Of a DNA stretch of 64,000 nucleotides, positions 32,826 through 44,359 are shown in pieces. The DNA comes from Takakia lepidozioides (Eukaryota > Streptophyta > Takakiopsida > Takakiales > Takakiaceae): NCBI GenBank assembly GCA_030704615.1, contig CM060734.1, positions 4,216,001-4,280,000 of the forward strand. Reading direction: 5' to 3'. Position 1 is the first letter of the stretch; every line of letters starts with the position of its first letter. The translations under genes and the position numbers were made by a program. The notes below the pieces were generated by a model that made no database searches, was not told the DNA's origin, and saw only the letters and a program-made list of their open reading frames with translations.

Positions 32826-33840
32826 ATAGCGACCGCCGTATTGGCGGTCGCTTCAAATGTTTTTTTTTTAAAAGCAAGATTGGCGGTCGCACTGGCGGTC
32901 GCCTTATTTTTCGAATTAAAAAAACAAATAGCCACCGCTATGCTAGCGGTCGCTTCAATTTATTGTTTTAAAAAAACAAGATTGGCGGTCGTATTGGCGG
33001 TCGCCTAATTTAAAAAAGAAAACAAGCGACTGCCGTATTGGCGGTCGCACGGTGGCAAATATATTTTTGAAAATTAACAAAATGAACGCGACCGCCAATT
33101 ATGGCGGTCGCTTTGTTTTTCGAAATTAAAAAAGAAATAGCGACCGCCGTATTGGCGGTCGCTTCAATTTCTTTTTTTAAAAGCAAGATTGGCAGTCGCA
33201 CTGGCGGTCGTTTTATTTTTCGAAATAGCAAAAGAAATAGTGACCGTCATATGGCGGTCGCTTCAAATTTGTTTAAAAAAAAAACAAGATTGGCGGTCGA
33301 ACTGGCGGTCGCTTTATTTTTCGAATTAAAAAAATAAATATCGACCGCTATCTTGGTGGTCGCTTCAATTGATTTTTTAAAATAACAAGATTGGCGGTCG
33401 CATTGGCGGTCACCTAATTTAAAAAAGAAAACAACCGACTGCCGTATTGGTGGTCACACAATTTTGTAAATATGTATAGAACAAGCGACTGCCATATGGC
33501 GGTCGGATAATTTCAAAAATATAAAAAAAAAACAGCGACCGCCATAAAATATAAAGATTAAAAGCGACCGCCTTACTGGCGGTCGTGTTTTTTAATAAAT
33601 ATTAAAAATAAAAACGACCACCATATTGGCGGTCGCTTTATTTTAAATATATTAACAAATGAAGCGACCGCCATACGGGCGGTCATTTAAATTTAAAAAT
33701 ATACAAAATAGAAGTGACCGCAATATTGCACAAAATGAAAGGAAATAAAAGCGACCGCAGTAGTGGCGGTCGCTTGTTTCTCATAAAAAATAAAAATACG
33801 GACCGTAGTATTAGCGATCGATTAATTTCAAAATTACAAC
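32826..33840. repeat. Array of GCGACCGCC hairpins (left of hAT gene)
   Basis: Repeated short inverted repeats of the form (A)GCGACCGCC - 3 to 6 bp loop - GGCGGTCGC(T), separated by A/T-rich runs such as AAAAAAGAAATA and TTATTTTTCGAA. There are also half-sites (GATTGGCGGTCG). Spacing is irregular, about 55-75 bp. Each arm pair could form a small cruciform or be a two-sided protein-binding site. It ends about 80 bp before a TATA box. The open frames inside it are artefacts. Confidence 0.95.
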
Positions 33841-33920
33841 AAATATGGTTGTACAGCCTTTTTCGGGTGGGCGCTATTGGTTCGTCATTTATTCATTTCA
33901 CTTTCATCCCTCTTGGATCA

Positions 33921-33928
33921 TATATAAG
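33921..33928 (+). promoter_or_regulatory. TATA box upstream of hAT transposase gene
   Basis: TATATAAG lies about 80 bp after the hairpin array and 148 bp before the first Met of the transposase frame. The leader CTTGAGGTTGCTTTGGATG at 33971 matches that of the 27-kb module. Confidence 0.7.
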
Positions 33929-34075
33929 GGATGAGGGTCACCAAGCTCCTCACTTCTTTTGGCGCAAACACTTGAGGTTGCTTTGGATGTTCTCTTCCAT
34001 TGAACAAGAATATAGCCCAAGATGAGGGTGCGCACATTTTGCCGTTGTGGCTTTCACCAAAGCCATTTCAGCAGA

Positions 34076-36098
34076 ATGTCTTTGGATCTGGACATGACCT
34101 CTGAGCAGAACACTTCATCTTCCCGTCAGGATGCCCCGATTAGTACCTAGGGCGACTCTTGTGAGGCTTCGGATGTCCTTGGACAAGTGGGTTGTGCCGG
34201 AGCAACACCTGCTTCAACACCTCTTTGTACCCCTACACTTCAACGGAGTAGAGGATTACAGCAGCAATCCATGCAAGAAGGTCTTAACTTGTCTGCGAAA
34301 AGACAGTTGGATAAAAAATGGGCGTAGTTTTTCTTCGAGGCCAACATACCATTTAATGTGGCAAGGCTTCCGGCATTTGTTTCTGCCGTTAGAGCAACCT
34401 CGGAGTCCAAATCCACGTAAATGTCTCCGACTTATCACAATCTCCGCACATGATTGCTAAAAGACGCCATGACCGAGCTTATCCAAAAGGTCAACGATAG
34501 GACGGGCGAGTGCATCAGAAAATATGGAAGCACTATATGTGCCAATGGTTGGAGTTCTGTCACAAACAAACCGTTGTTCAATGTCATGCTCGTATGTCCA
34601 GCTGGGGAACAATTTTTGGGATCGGTCGACACTAGCGGCGAGAAGAAAGATGGACGTTATCAATGCCAACTATTGACGGACTTCATCGAACAGGTTGGAA
34701 GTGATAGAATCGTGCAAATATGCACAGACAATGCCGCTAACATGAGAAACATTGCAGACATGTTGTTGACACGTTATCCCCATATGTACTATCAAGGTTG
34801 TGCTGCTCATATCCTTGACCTCATTTTGGAAGATTGGGGAAAAAAACAGTGGGTGAAACAACTTGTCAAGCGAGCGAAGACTGTTGTGTCGTTCATCCAC
34901 ACACACCACATCCCTTTGGCAATATATAGGAGGCACGAACCCAAATACAGCCTCCGCAATCCAGGCGAAATTCGTTTTGTCACTAACTTCTTGATGGTGG
35001 ATCGGTTGGTGACGGTGAAGAGCAGTCTGAAGCACACCATCATCGATCCTTAATGGGATGCGTACACACGGACATTGCGGGACTCCAGAAAAGCCAAGTT
35101 ATTGGGCAAAAGTCGAAAAGTTTGAAATAACATTCGTAGCGATGATTTCTGGAAGAAATGTGAAAACTTTGTTTATATGGTAGAGCCGGTGTTAATCGTC
35201 TTGCGGGAGTTTGATGGAAAGCAACCAGTAATGGGCAATGCATGGTTACTAATGCAAAATCTTGATAAGCACGTCCAATCCTTGAGGCATCCTCCCTTCT
35301 CCTTGGAACCTGAACTTGCGGACAGTGCTAAGGATGCATTTTACGACCGTCGTTCGATGGTTCGAACGGACTTGCATTATGCGGGGGCTTTGCTCAATCC
35401 ATTCTTGCTCGACAATACCATGCTCCGAGGCGACGTTGATGCCAAGGCTGGCCTCGTGCGAGTGCTTATGTGACTGGCTCTGCCGAACCATGCAGAGAGA
35501 GCTATATCCGAGTATCAATGCTTCTCAGATCGCTGCGACCCTTTTGAGGACATTGGCTCCCATTGCGAAGCGTATTCTTGCTCAAGTGTGCTCTGCCTCA
35601 TCTTGCGAACGCAATTGGAGCAGTTACTCATTTGTTCACAACAAGATTCGCAACAGGTTGAATTCCGCGAGGGCTGACAAATTGGTGTATGTGTATATCA
35701 ATTGCCGACTGCTACGTGAGAGGGCAGCGGATGATGCTGCAGCATGGTATGAGAGGAATTTGCATTCCGAAGACTCTGCTTCTGAGGCTGATTCGATGAG
35801 TGACGATACTGAGCCTCAGAGAGAATCATCTGCCTCCGATAGTGAAGATGGATCCGATGATGCTCCCGAAAGTGCGTATGACCCGTTTACATTCATAGAG
35901 GAGGATGTTTATATCCAGCCGACCTTTGATGACCTTCTTGAAGAACTGCGTATCGCAGATGAAGGTGAAGCTGCAATTGTGTCATCCCCAGAACATGGTC
36001 CTCAAAATGAGTTGGGGTCGACCCTCGCCCCCCACTACACGCTGAAGTCACCGGTAGTGCCTCAATGGAGCTTAGGGGTGATGTACTGCCATGACTGA
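34076..36098 (+). pseudogene. hAT-superfamily transposase (DUF659 type), decayed
   Basis: One frame starts at MSLDLDMTSEQN and runs to about 35470, with stops at 34148, 34327, 34418, 34448, 35051 and about 35128. A one-base shift then moves to the frame ending at 36098. Conserved parts are IPFNVARLPAFVSAV and the DUF659-like catalytic region (ANGWSSVTNKPLFN, ICTDNAANMRN, CAAHILDLIL). The C-terminal dimerisation segment follows, SASSCERNWSSYSFVHNKIR. It ends in an acidic Ser/Asp tail, and a degraded tail continues to about 36715. No intron is needed. It would cut and paste its own element if intact. Confidence 0.9.
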
Positions 36099-36715
36099 TC
36101 GATGTACGCAACCCTGTTCATACAAACGATGGTGTCGAACCCATTGTACAGTCGACGGGACGGGATCATGCCTCACCAATACGACCAACTCCACCACAAT
36201 GCCAAAACCGATCCAGCTCCCCATCAACACAGCGGGCATTATGGAGCAACAGGGTTAATCTGTTTTCCACACGCATGCATCATTCTGCTGCATTGGACCG
36301 GACGGAAGTTGAAGCCTCGGATGATGACAACCTGCCACTACAATTCCACCTTAACCGACGTGTTGCGCAGCAGACCCGTGGTTCCTCACATGCCGGACCA
36401 TCTAATGCCGGTCCATCTCGGGCAGCCCCCCCTCCGGAACCTCCTTCGATTACGTCCCAAGTCCATAAACGACAGAGAACAGTCCAACCTTTTGTAGGCG
36501 ATCGGCCTACAAACAGGTCAGATACCGTGGATGGTATTCAAGACCGGAGTAGGAGTCGACCTCAGAGAGAACTAAATGTGGTTCGAGGTCGCTTGCAGAT
36601 TTAAAGGCCTGGACATATGAGGTCGGATAGGGAGGACGATTCCAGCACTGATCATGGCAACGGTGGTGAAGTCGAGGGTGACCCGGATTTTCAACCCATC
36701 GGAGCATTAAGATTA

Positions 36716-37025
36716 TGATCTTCTTCGTCCCGCCGTCGAAGCAGTAAAAGGAATTGAAGCAAAACAACTGTAGGCATGCATCAGCACTTTTTAGTGGACA
36801 TGTTTATATTTCTGTACTGAAGTAATACCAATGTGATCATTGTCACTATGAGTATTTGTATTGATGTTGTGTATGTATTGGAAAATAAAAGATGTTGCCC
36901 ATGTGTATACCAGCCAAAATGTCGGCCAAAGGCACCGTCACTTGCTCATGTTTGTGTTCGGTGATTTGTTTGTGGAATGGAGAACAATTGTGCCATGCTT
37001 CCAACTGTGCATTCATTTTTATTTA
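36716..37025. other. 3' flank of hAT gene, no gene
   Basis: AT-rich sequence with an AATAAAAG polyadenylation-like signal near 36884 and nothing coding. Confidence 0.45.
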
Positions 37026-37102
37026 AATGGAGCGATCGCCAAGGTGGCGGTCGCTTCTACGAGGTCTGCCCTCTGCTTGGAGCGAGGAATGAGGGGGGGG
37101 GG

Positions 37103-37109
37103 ATATAAG
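37103..37109 (+). promoter_or_regulatory. TATA box, promoter module 1
   Basis: ATATAAG preceded by GGTGGCGGTCGCTTCTACGA, GTCTGCCCT, GAGCGAGGAATGAGG and a G-run. First of four related modules in the array. Confidence 0.6.
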
Positions 37110-37305
37110 CTCCCAGTCATTATCTTGGAAATGAAGCGACCGCCGTTTCTGGCGGTCGTTTTTTTGTTTTTTTGAGCAAAATGGAGCGACCGCCATTAGG
37201 GGCGGTCGCCGTTATTGTTGTTTTTTGTAATTGCAGCGACCGCCAAGGTGGCGGTCGCTTCTACGAAGTGTGCCCTGCGCATAGAGCGAGGAGTGAGGCG
37301 GGGGG

Positions 37306-37313
37306 CATATAAG
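37306..37313 (+). promoter_or_regulatory. TATA box, promoter module 2
   Basis: CATATAAG in the same context as module 1, followed by CATTCTCCCCTCACTTC, a pyrimidine-rich initiator-like run shared with modules 3 and 4. Confidence 0.6.
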
Positions 37314-37536
37314 CTCCGGGACATTCTCCCCTCACTTCGCTTGAAGTTTTTTTTTGTTTTTATAAATGCAACGACCGCCATTACTGGCGGTCGTTTTTTT
37401 TTTTTTGGCGAAATGGAGCGACCGCCATTTGTGGCGGTCGTTTTTTTTGTTTTTAAATGGAGCGACCGCCATGGTGGTGGTCGCTTCTACGAGGTCTGCC
37501 CTACGCGTAGAGCAAGGAACGAGGCGGGGGGGGGGG

Positions 37537-37544
37537 CATATAAG
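37537..37544 (+). promoter_or_regulatory. TATA box, promoter module 3
   Basis: CATATAAG after a G-run and the GAGCAAGGAACGAGGCGG segment, followed by CATTTTCCCCTCACTTC. Confidence 0.6.
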
Positions 37545-38246
37545 CCCCTTGTCATTTTCCCCTCACTTCTATTACTGACACTTTTTGTTTTTACAAAATG
37601 CAACAACCGCCATTTCTGGCGGTCGCTGTAATGGTTATTTTTTAAGATGCAATGACCGCCATTACTGGCGGTCGCTTTTATTTTAATTATTTTGGAAATG
37701 AAATGACCGCCTATGTTGGCGGTGGCTTATTTATTTTAAAGTTTTTGAAAATGAAGCGACCGCCTATGTTGGCAGTCGCTTATTTATTTGAAATGTTTTG
37801 AAAATGAAGCGACCGCCTATGCTGGCGGTCCCTTATTTTTTTTTTAATTTAAAAAAAAAATGAAGCGACCGCCTATGTTTGCGGTCGCTTTTTTTGTTTT
37901 AAAGTTTTTGAAAATGAAGCGACCGCCTATGTTGGCGGTCGCTTATTTATTTTAAAGTTTTTGAAAATGAAGCGACTGCCTATGTTGGCGGTCGCTTATT
38001 TATTTTAAATGTTTTAAAAATGATCGTCTATGCTGGCGGTCGCTTATTTATTTATTTTAAATGAAGCGAACGCCTTTGTTGGCGGTCGCTTATTTTTTTT
38101 AATTTTTGTAAAATGAAGTGACCGCCTATGTTGGCGGTCGTTTTTTTTTTTTTTTTTCCCGGAAAATGGAGCGACCGCCAAGTTGGCGGTCGCTTCTAGA
38201 AGATTCGCCCTGCACGTGGCCCGAGAAATGAGGGCGGGGGGGGGGG

Positions 38247-38253
38247 ATATAAG
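38247..38253 (+). promoter_or_regulatory. TATA box, promoter module 4, nearest the orphan gene
   Basis: ATATAAG after GTTGGCGGTCGCTTCTAGA, a GAGAAATGAGG segment and a G-run, then TTATTCTCCCCTCACTTCC. It lies about 315 bp before the Met of the gene at 38568 and is the likely start region for it. Confidence 0.65.
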
Positions 38254-38567
38254 CCAAGGGAGGCTTATTCTCCCCTCACTTCCTCTCACACTACTTCTGT
38301 GTGCGTGACATTTCATTATTCCACGACACGTAGTCACGTGGAGAAGGAGGCCATTGGTTGGGTGGGGGGTATTTTTTGCCGCAATTTCTGTGAGGTCGTT
38401 GCAGAATGCTCCCATAGGCCCTCCTCTGGCTTCCAGGATCATTTTATTCTACAAAATTAGCTTTTAGGAACTATTTTGACACCTACTCAAACCTACTTAA
38501 CGGGGGAAGGGTTTAGAGTTACGTCTTTTTAAAAAACATCGTTTTGTGTTGCTCCGATTGTTGTAGA

Positions 38568-40866
38568 ATGGCAGAGGGCCAGGACGATGACCATCATGGA
38601 AGAGATGACCCCAATGAACATGGACCGCCCCCTAAAAAAATCAAAGGGTCAAGGCAAGACTTGAATTGGGAAGTATTTGGTGACCTTGGCATACTAGCAG
38701 AAGAGGGTTGGGAGGATGTTCCGGAAGAGTTCCGGTGGCCGATGGCGAGATGCAAAAAATTCGTGAAATGGTACCACATCAATCGATTGTGGCCTTTGGA
38801 TAGGCATGACGTGCAAACCCGAAACAATTACACAGAGTCCAGGTCTTGCACGAACTTGCATTTTCATCATAGGGCGAATGAGGTGCATTGCACATTGTGG
38901 GGTCAACCTCTCTTAAAGGGTCAAATCCCGTACACCTTGGCAGCCATGTTGTACGTGGAGGTCATACTCTTGCGTCCAGTGAATTGGCAAACTGCTAGTA
39001 GGAGGAACGCAAGGTTGCTATACAATTTGGAGTACATCCCGGACACGTTCGGAATACAACCGGCGCAACGTTAGAGGAACAACTGGCGGAAAGAGACCAG
39101 CGAATCAGGACCCTACAGGACCGACTAGACTGGCAAACACTGCGCATAGCCGAGTTGGAAGCTAGATTGCAAGACATGCCTCCAAACAATGAAGGTACTG
39201 TTTCCACAATGAGGATTGAACAAACGTCATGGACATGGACGCGGAGTTTGCGATACCCGATCGCAGTATTGACCTCATCATTCAGGAAGTTACGGACGTC
39301 CTTGACCCTGTGGCCGATGAAACCATGGTTGAGGAACAGTGAATTGCGGATGAGAGAAGGAGGAAAGGAAAAGAACCAGTACTGGAAACCGGGGAATGCT
39401 CGAGGGTCGCCATTCAACCGGAGATGAACCCGATATTAGATGTCGACCGCGTTATAAAGGAGTGGGACATTGCCATGGCAACTGCATGGCGCTTGTCCAA
39501 AACGCTGGAGATTCAGGCATGGGTCCCATTGAATGGCGATTGGGAGAATTGGATACAATGGGCGACCCATTTGGCCTCCAAAGAAGCACGGGTAGAGCGG
39601 GCACTGTCAGGCTTGCAACGTGTCGCACGCATGTCGAACCGGTAGCGTAGATAGCATTTATGCCAACATGCAAAGGTATAACGATCTCCGTATTGCATCA
39701 AACGTGTTCGCCGGGTATACCAATTGGGCAGATGTGGATTCTATGTTCGATCGATGTGAGCACATAATTTCGGGGTCGAACAGAAGCATAAACTGGGAAT
39801 TGGAGATAGAGGAAGAGTGGGACACCACAACAAGGATGACCAGCCACATCAAACCGGCCTAGTGGGAGGAGATACCACGAGGCGTTTTGCCATCATGGAT
39901 ATCAGATAGCACAGTTTGTTCGATGTGTAGGAATCCGTACGGCATATGTTCCATCTCACATGTCTTATCCCGCAAGCCTTGCGGACGAGCGCTTGCCTAG
40001 AATGTCGTACACCAATCCATCGCCGTTTCTATGAGCTGGTGGGCTTGGAGGATCAAATGCCCATAGGTTTTGAATACAATCGACACAACCTCCCATTGGA
40101 TGGGCTACCATACACATTTCTGAATTGTGTGCATTGGGGCAATAACTTGGTATGGGATGCAGACAGAGAGATGCATGGCATACATGCCGGAAACCCGACA
40201 TACATCAAAGATCCCCAGTATTTCTGGGTCAATTGGGAGATAACCATACATGCGGGAGGTATTCGAGATTGGTGGGAGAGATAGAAGTTTTGCCGCAATC
40301 TGGGAGGGCATTGGAGTCAAAGAAGGTCGAGGTTTATCCGGCTCCCATAGGTTCCATGGGTGCCGGAGGAGAACGAATTGTATGACCGACAACCGATTGG
40401 GAGACATTTGTTGCTGTCCGAACTGGAAGATGCTATAATATATCAACGCCGAATGAATGATGCGTACGAGGTGGCTTATCATCGAAACGACACAATGATT
40501 AGGGACAGGGCCCGCGAGAGGCAGTTGGAAAGTTTCAAAAGTATCATCAAGGCAGTTGTAGAGAAATGGAGGCGATTATGGACAGACCGTTATCATCGTG
40601 TTTCGGAGGCTGTATTGCCGGATGTGGATGGCCTCGTTGCCAATTTGCATGCAGCCCGAGCACTTGTTCTCGATCCACCTCCGCCACGTCGTGAGAGTGA
40701 AGAAGAAAGTCAACTTTCGCCACGAAGTAGGCGGATGCAGGCCAGAATTGATCATATGCCATTGGGCCCCTCATTGACCACGAAATCGCGGTCGCAAGCT
40801 CTGCCAATTGGCAGTGAAAATCAAGCCACGACATCAAATTCCACATCCTCGGATAGTGACGACTAG
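38568..40866 (+). pseudogene. Orphan intronless gene with coiled coil and RING-like cysteines, frame-shifted
   Basis: It starts MAEGQDDDHHGRDD with a proline/lysine patch (PPPKKIKGS) that looks like a nuclear signal. A globular part follows (WEVFGDLGILAEEGW to about 39065), then, after a shift, a coiled coil (LAERDQRIRTLQDRL). A further shifted part has DWENWIQWATHLASKEA. The next has VCSMCRNPYG and ACLECRTPIHRR, cysteine pairs of the C-x2-C kind seen in RING fingers. The end (40360-40866) is helical and finishes in a Ser/Asp tail. At least four frameshifts and a few stops. I know no homologue. The GGGGGAAGGGTTTAG leader is shared with the 27-kb module. Confidence 0.55.
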
Positions 40867-41290
40867 GCTTTTAATGACTGGCAGCGTAGTACATATACAA
40901 TATGCATTTTTGTTGTACCTTGAATATTGTTGGAAAACACAGTGATGGCATTCCGCCAAGTTTGTATATCACCAATTTTGTTAATACACAATGCACATGT
41001 GCGGCACCTGCCAAATTCAATTGCATGAGCAGTGTTTTCTTCACATTTACACTCGTGTGATGGGGAAGAAGTAGTTCACCCTGTAAACAAATTTACAATG
41101 GTGTCATATTTGGTCATGACGTGTATATGGGTATTTGCAATGAACTCCGAAAGCTGGAGAACAAGGAAAATTGATGTTAACAAATAAGTTATAACGAGTT
41201 ACGAACGGTCATCTTTCAAACAAATTTCGCCTGGTCCCTGCGTATTTCATAATCATTTCGCAAAATCTATGATCTTTCTACGAACATACC
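40867..41290. other. 3' flank of orphan gene, no gene
   Basis: AT-rich, non-coding, with no repeat that I can define. Confidence 0.4.
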
Positions 41291-41309
41291 CACAAAGTTC
41301 TCAAAGCAC

Positions 41310-41700
41310 AAAATAATTTCGATTGATCTCATATTACACTGGGACGTATCAGAGGGTACATTGAACACACTGGCCAAGTTTCAAAGCAAACAAAAATCAT
41401 TTGGATGGGCAACCATCCGTTGGCCCATTGAACGAATTTCGATTGAACTCATATTACTCTGGGGCCTCTTACATGGCACATTCCAAGTCTCAAAGCGAAC
41501 CAAAATCATTTCGATGGCCAACCATCCGTTGAGCCATCGAATGAATTTCGATTGATCTGATATTAGTCCGGGACCTGTGAGAGGGTGTCTGGAACGTGCT
41601 GGCAAAGTTTGGAAGCTAACAAAAATGATTTGGATGGACAACCATCCGTTCACCCGTTGAATGTATTATGTTGGAGCTGTTATTGCTTTGGGACCTGTTG
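41310..41700. repeat. Tandem repeat of about 110-130 bp, first block
   Basis: Three units share AATTTCGATTGATCTCATATTA, AAGTTTCAAAGC, AAAATCATTTGGATGG and CAACCATCCGTT in this order. The same unit recurs at 42330-42690. Confidence 0.85.
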
Positions 41701-42329
41701 GACTGTGTTTCGCGTGCTCATGATTTTTTTTTTTATTCCATTTTTGAATGGGGCGTGTAATGTAGCCATATGCAATATGCGTGCCAAATTTGGGAGTGAT
41801 CAAAATTCATTTGGACCCAAAACCACAGTTTCTTCCCTGTTTTGCACTCCAAACTTGATTTGTGTTCTACTTCATGCACTCTTTATAGAGAATTCTGCAA
41901 TAGTGAGCGAGAGAGAACATTTTTTTTTTTTTTGGGCATTTTTTATTGGTCCAAATTTTGGCGGGGGAGTAGCCGTGGGATACTGGAAGCCGCAAAACAA
42001 AATTGAGCCAAAAACAAAATGGATACGTGCCAGAAACCCCCACTGAAAGGCAGTGCAAACCTATTTATTGGCTTAAAATAAATTTAAATTTAATTAAATT
42101 GTGGAATGGCTCGAGGGGGGAGCGCGTCGATGGGGAGGCAAATGATTTATTCGTCTGTTGTGTCTTCGCACATGTGTCGCACACATGTTCAAGCATATGC
42201 GGGCAAAAGAGGGGCTTCAACCACATCTGTTCAATGGATGCAATAGCCGTGCACGCATTGCAGGATTTTTTTTTCGCATTGAACAAAAACCAGATGACAA
42301 GTGAACGCCTCATTGGACAATTGAATGAT
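41701..42329. other. Spacer between two repeat blocks, no gene
   Basis: Non-coding with two T-rich runs (41728-41738 and 41919-41933). The short open frames have no recognisable product. Confidence 0.4.
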
Positions 42330-42690
42330 TTTCGATTGATCTCGTATTACACTGGGACGTATCAGAGGGTACATTGAACACACTGGCCAAGTTTCAAAGC
42401 GAACGAAAATCATTTGGATGAGCAACCATCCGTTGAGCGAATTTCGATTGATCTCATATTATAGTGGCCAAGTCTCAAAGCGAACCAAAATCATTTCGAT
42501 GGCCAACCATTCGTTGAGCCATCGAATGAATTTCGATTGATCTGATATTAGTCCGGGACCTGATACATGGTATGTTGAACATAGTGGCAAAGATTGAAAG
42601 CAAACGAAAATCATTTGGATGGGCAACCATTCAATTGCCCATTGAATGAATGGGGTTTCGTCTTCGATTATACTGGGACCTGTTACATGG
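42330..42690. repeat. Tandem repeat of about 110-130 bp, second block
   Basis: About three further units of the 41310-41700 repeat in the same orientation. One is shortened around 42437-42470. Confidence 0.85.
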
Positions 42691-43300
42691 TATGCCCTTT
42701 GAAGCTTTTTTTGTAGTGTCTCATGCCTCGTAATGCGGTGCTTCTCCATGTCCACTTTATCCAATATGTTAATATTCTCCACCTGAAACAGATCCACATA
42801 TAAGTGCATAAATCCTTAAAAAAACAAATGACCATCTCAACTTTTATAAGCCTCATCCCCAGCTTCCAGTTTTGATGGTCATTTGTTTTTTTTAAGTTAT
42901 ATACGCATGTGTGGATATGTTCTAGATAGAAGATGTTAGCATTGGAAAAATAAGAGTTGGAGAAGCACCTCATTACGAAGCAAGTGACATTACATAAGAC
43001 CTCAGCGTGTTGAACATCTGGATGAAGAACCTTGCTCATCGTCGCTTCAAAGTTCTAGCGCTTCTGAAATGATCACATGTTTGTTGGTGGAAGCAGATCT
43101 CGTAGGCCACATTGATCTCGTACCCATCGAAGACTCCCGTAGGCCACATAGAACGGTTCATGTGATACATTTTCACAAATGCGAAATGATACATTTGTGA
43201 AATGGTATCACATCAACCGTTTAATATGGCCAATGCACGTCTTCCGCACCATGGCGGAAATGTTCGTCACTTGAAAGCACAAACACAAATAATCCGTGCA
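42691..43300. other. No gene seen
   Basis: A local inverted repeat places AAAAAACAAATGACCATC (about 42820) against GATGGTCATTTGTTTTTT (about 42873). Nothing coding is supported. Confidence 0.4.
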
Positions 43301-43302
43301 AA

Positions 43303-43680
43303 CAATCTCAAGAATCATATGTACTGCAAGGTGTTTCATACTGCCAATGTTCATGCAGCAGAATTATTTAGGAATCGCTTTGCTACTCCCATGCCAACAA
43401 CATTATGTCCACTGCGACTGTCATATTCCGAATTCCGTATCAGCCACCACGAACATGAAACCAGGAACTTCGCACAAAATCTCCAATTCATTCAATTTAT
43501 GGTGGGCCATGGCTGCAGCCTGCAAGCTGGCCGGGGTGGCTGACACGTCCGTTTGAACATGACAGTCTCAGAGGACGTTGGCATAGGAATAGCAAAAAAA
43601 GTACTACAGAATTCAGCTAGAGGAACAACAATAGCATGAAACACCTTACCGTAAATATGATTGTTGACATTGGTTGTGAC
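43303..43680. repeat. Imperfect inverted repeat, arms about 110-130 bp
   Basis: The left arm (43303-43435) and the reverse complement of the right arm (about 43550-43680) share AATCATATGTACTGCAAGGTG-like, GGTGTTTCAT, AGCWGAATT, TTTGCTA, ATGCCAAC and GACTGTCAT segments in the same order. The spacer is about 115 bp. Two opposing short frames over the arms translate to similar peptides for this reason. Confidence 0.7.
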
Positions 43681-43873
43681 AGCTCCAATCAATAGAGAAC
43701 TCGCACCATCAGTTGCGCTCCAACAGCAGTACCGGTCCCCCGAGTAAATAAAATTCCGTTGTAAATAATAAATTGCATACGCTCGAACCTCACAAATGTC
43801 ATTTCAACACAACCGGCCGTGTATTGTGGCATTGTTTGTAACTGCGAATGTTTCAATGTTTCTGACAGGGTAC

Positions 43874-44147
43874 TGAGAAAATGATATATTGGATTCATAG
43901 GAGTTAGACAACAAACGTTCTATATCTCATTCAACTGTGCGATACTACTATGAGTGACATGGATAAAAAAGTAATAGGTGTACATGCGACCTCCGCACGT
44001 TTAAGTAGAGACCTAGTATCAAACGTTCGGAGGTCGCATGTGCACCTATTACTTTCCGATCCATTCGTCTCATGGTAGTGTCGCACAGTTAAATGAGAGG
44101 AGACGTTTGTTGTCTAACTCCTACGGAACTAATACATCGTTTTCTCA
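43874..44147. mobile_element. Foldback element / long hairpin, 274 bp
   Basis: Arms of about 130 bp (43874-44005 and 44022-44147) pair almost throughout and start and end with TGAGAAAA / TTTTCTCA. They share GGAGTTAGACAACAAACG, ACTGTGCGA and GTAATAGGTGNACATGCGAC segments in inverted order. The loop is about 18 bp. A two-base TA flanks both ends, which would fit a TA-inserting MITE. Transcription would give a long dsRNA hairpin. Confidence 0.8.
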
Positions 44148-44359
44148 TAACTCTATCCAAAACCTTGGAACATTACAAATATAAACAGTGAGCCAGTACA
44201 CAAACCATTTATGTTGCGGTGACAGGTGCCAGGGTCGAGTATATGCAATGTAGTATTTACAATGGGACTTTATTTATTACATGTACGATCAAAATTGAGT
44301 TATGTCTTCATAAAAGAACCATTGTACCGCCATAAATCTCATATCTACAAGACTATGGT

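Larger units (their letters stand above)
37030..38185. repeat. Array of GCGACCGCC hairpins (right of hAT, left of orphan gene)
   Basis: Dense GCGACCGCC-loop-GGCGGTCGC hairpins. In 37680-38130 the loop is mostly TATGTT or TATGCT, spaced about 60 bp by TTATTTATTTTAAA-type runs. In the rest they alternate with TATA-bearing modules. It faces the 32826-33840 array across the hAT gene. Confidence 0.95.

Noticed and set aside
32826-38185. A CRISPR array as explanation of the regularly spaced repeats
   Set aside because: Each repeat is an imperfect hairpin with variable spacing, spacers are A/T runs, and the setting is a plant-type nuclear genome with no cas genes.
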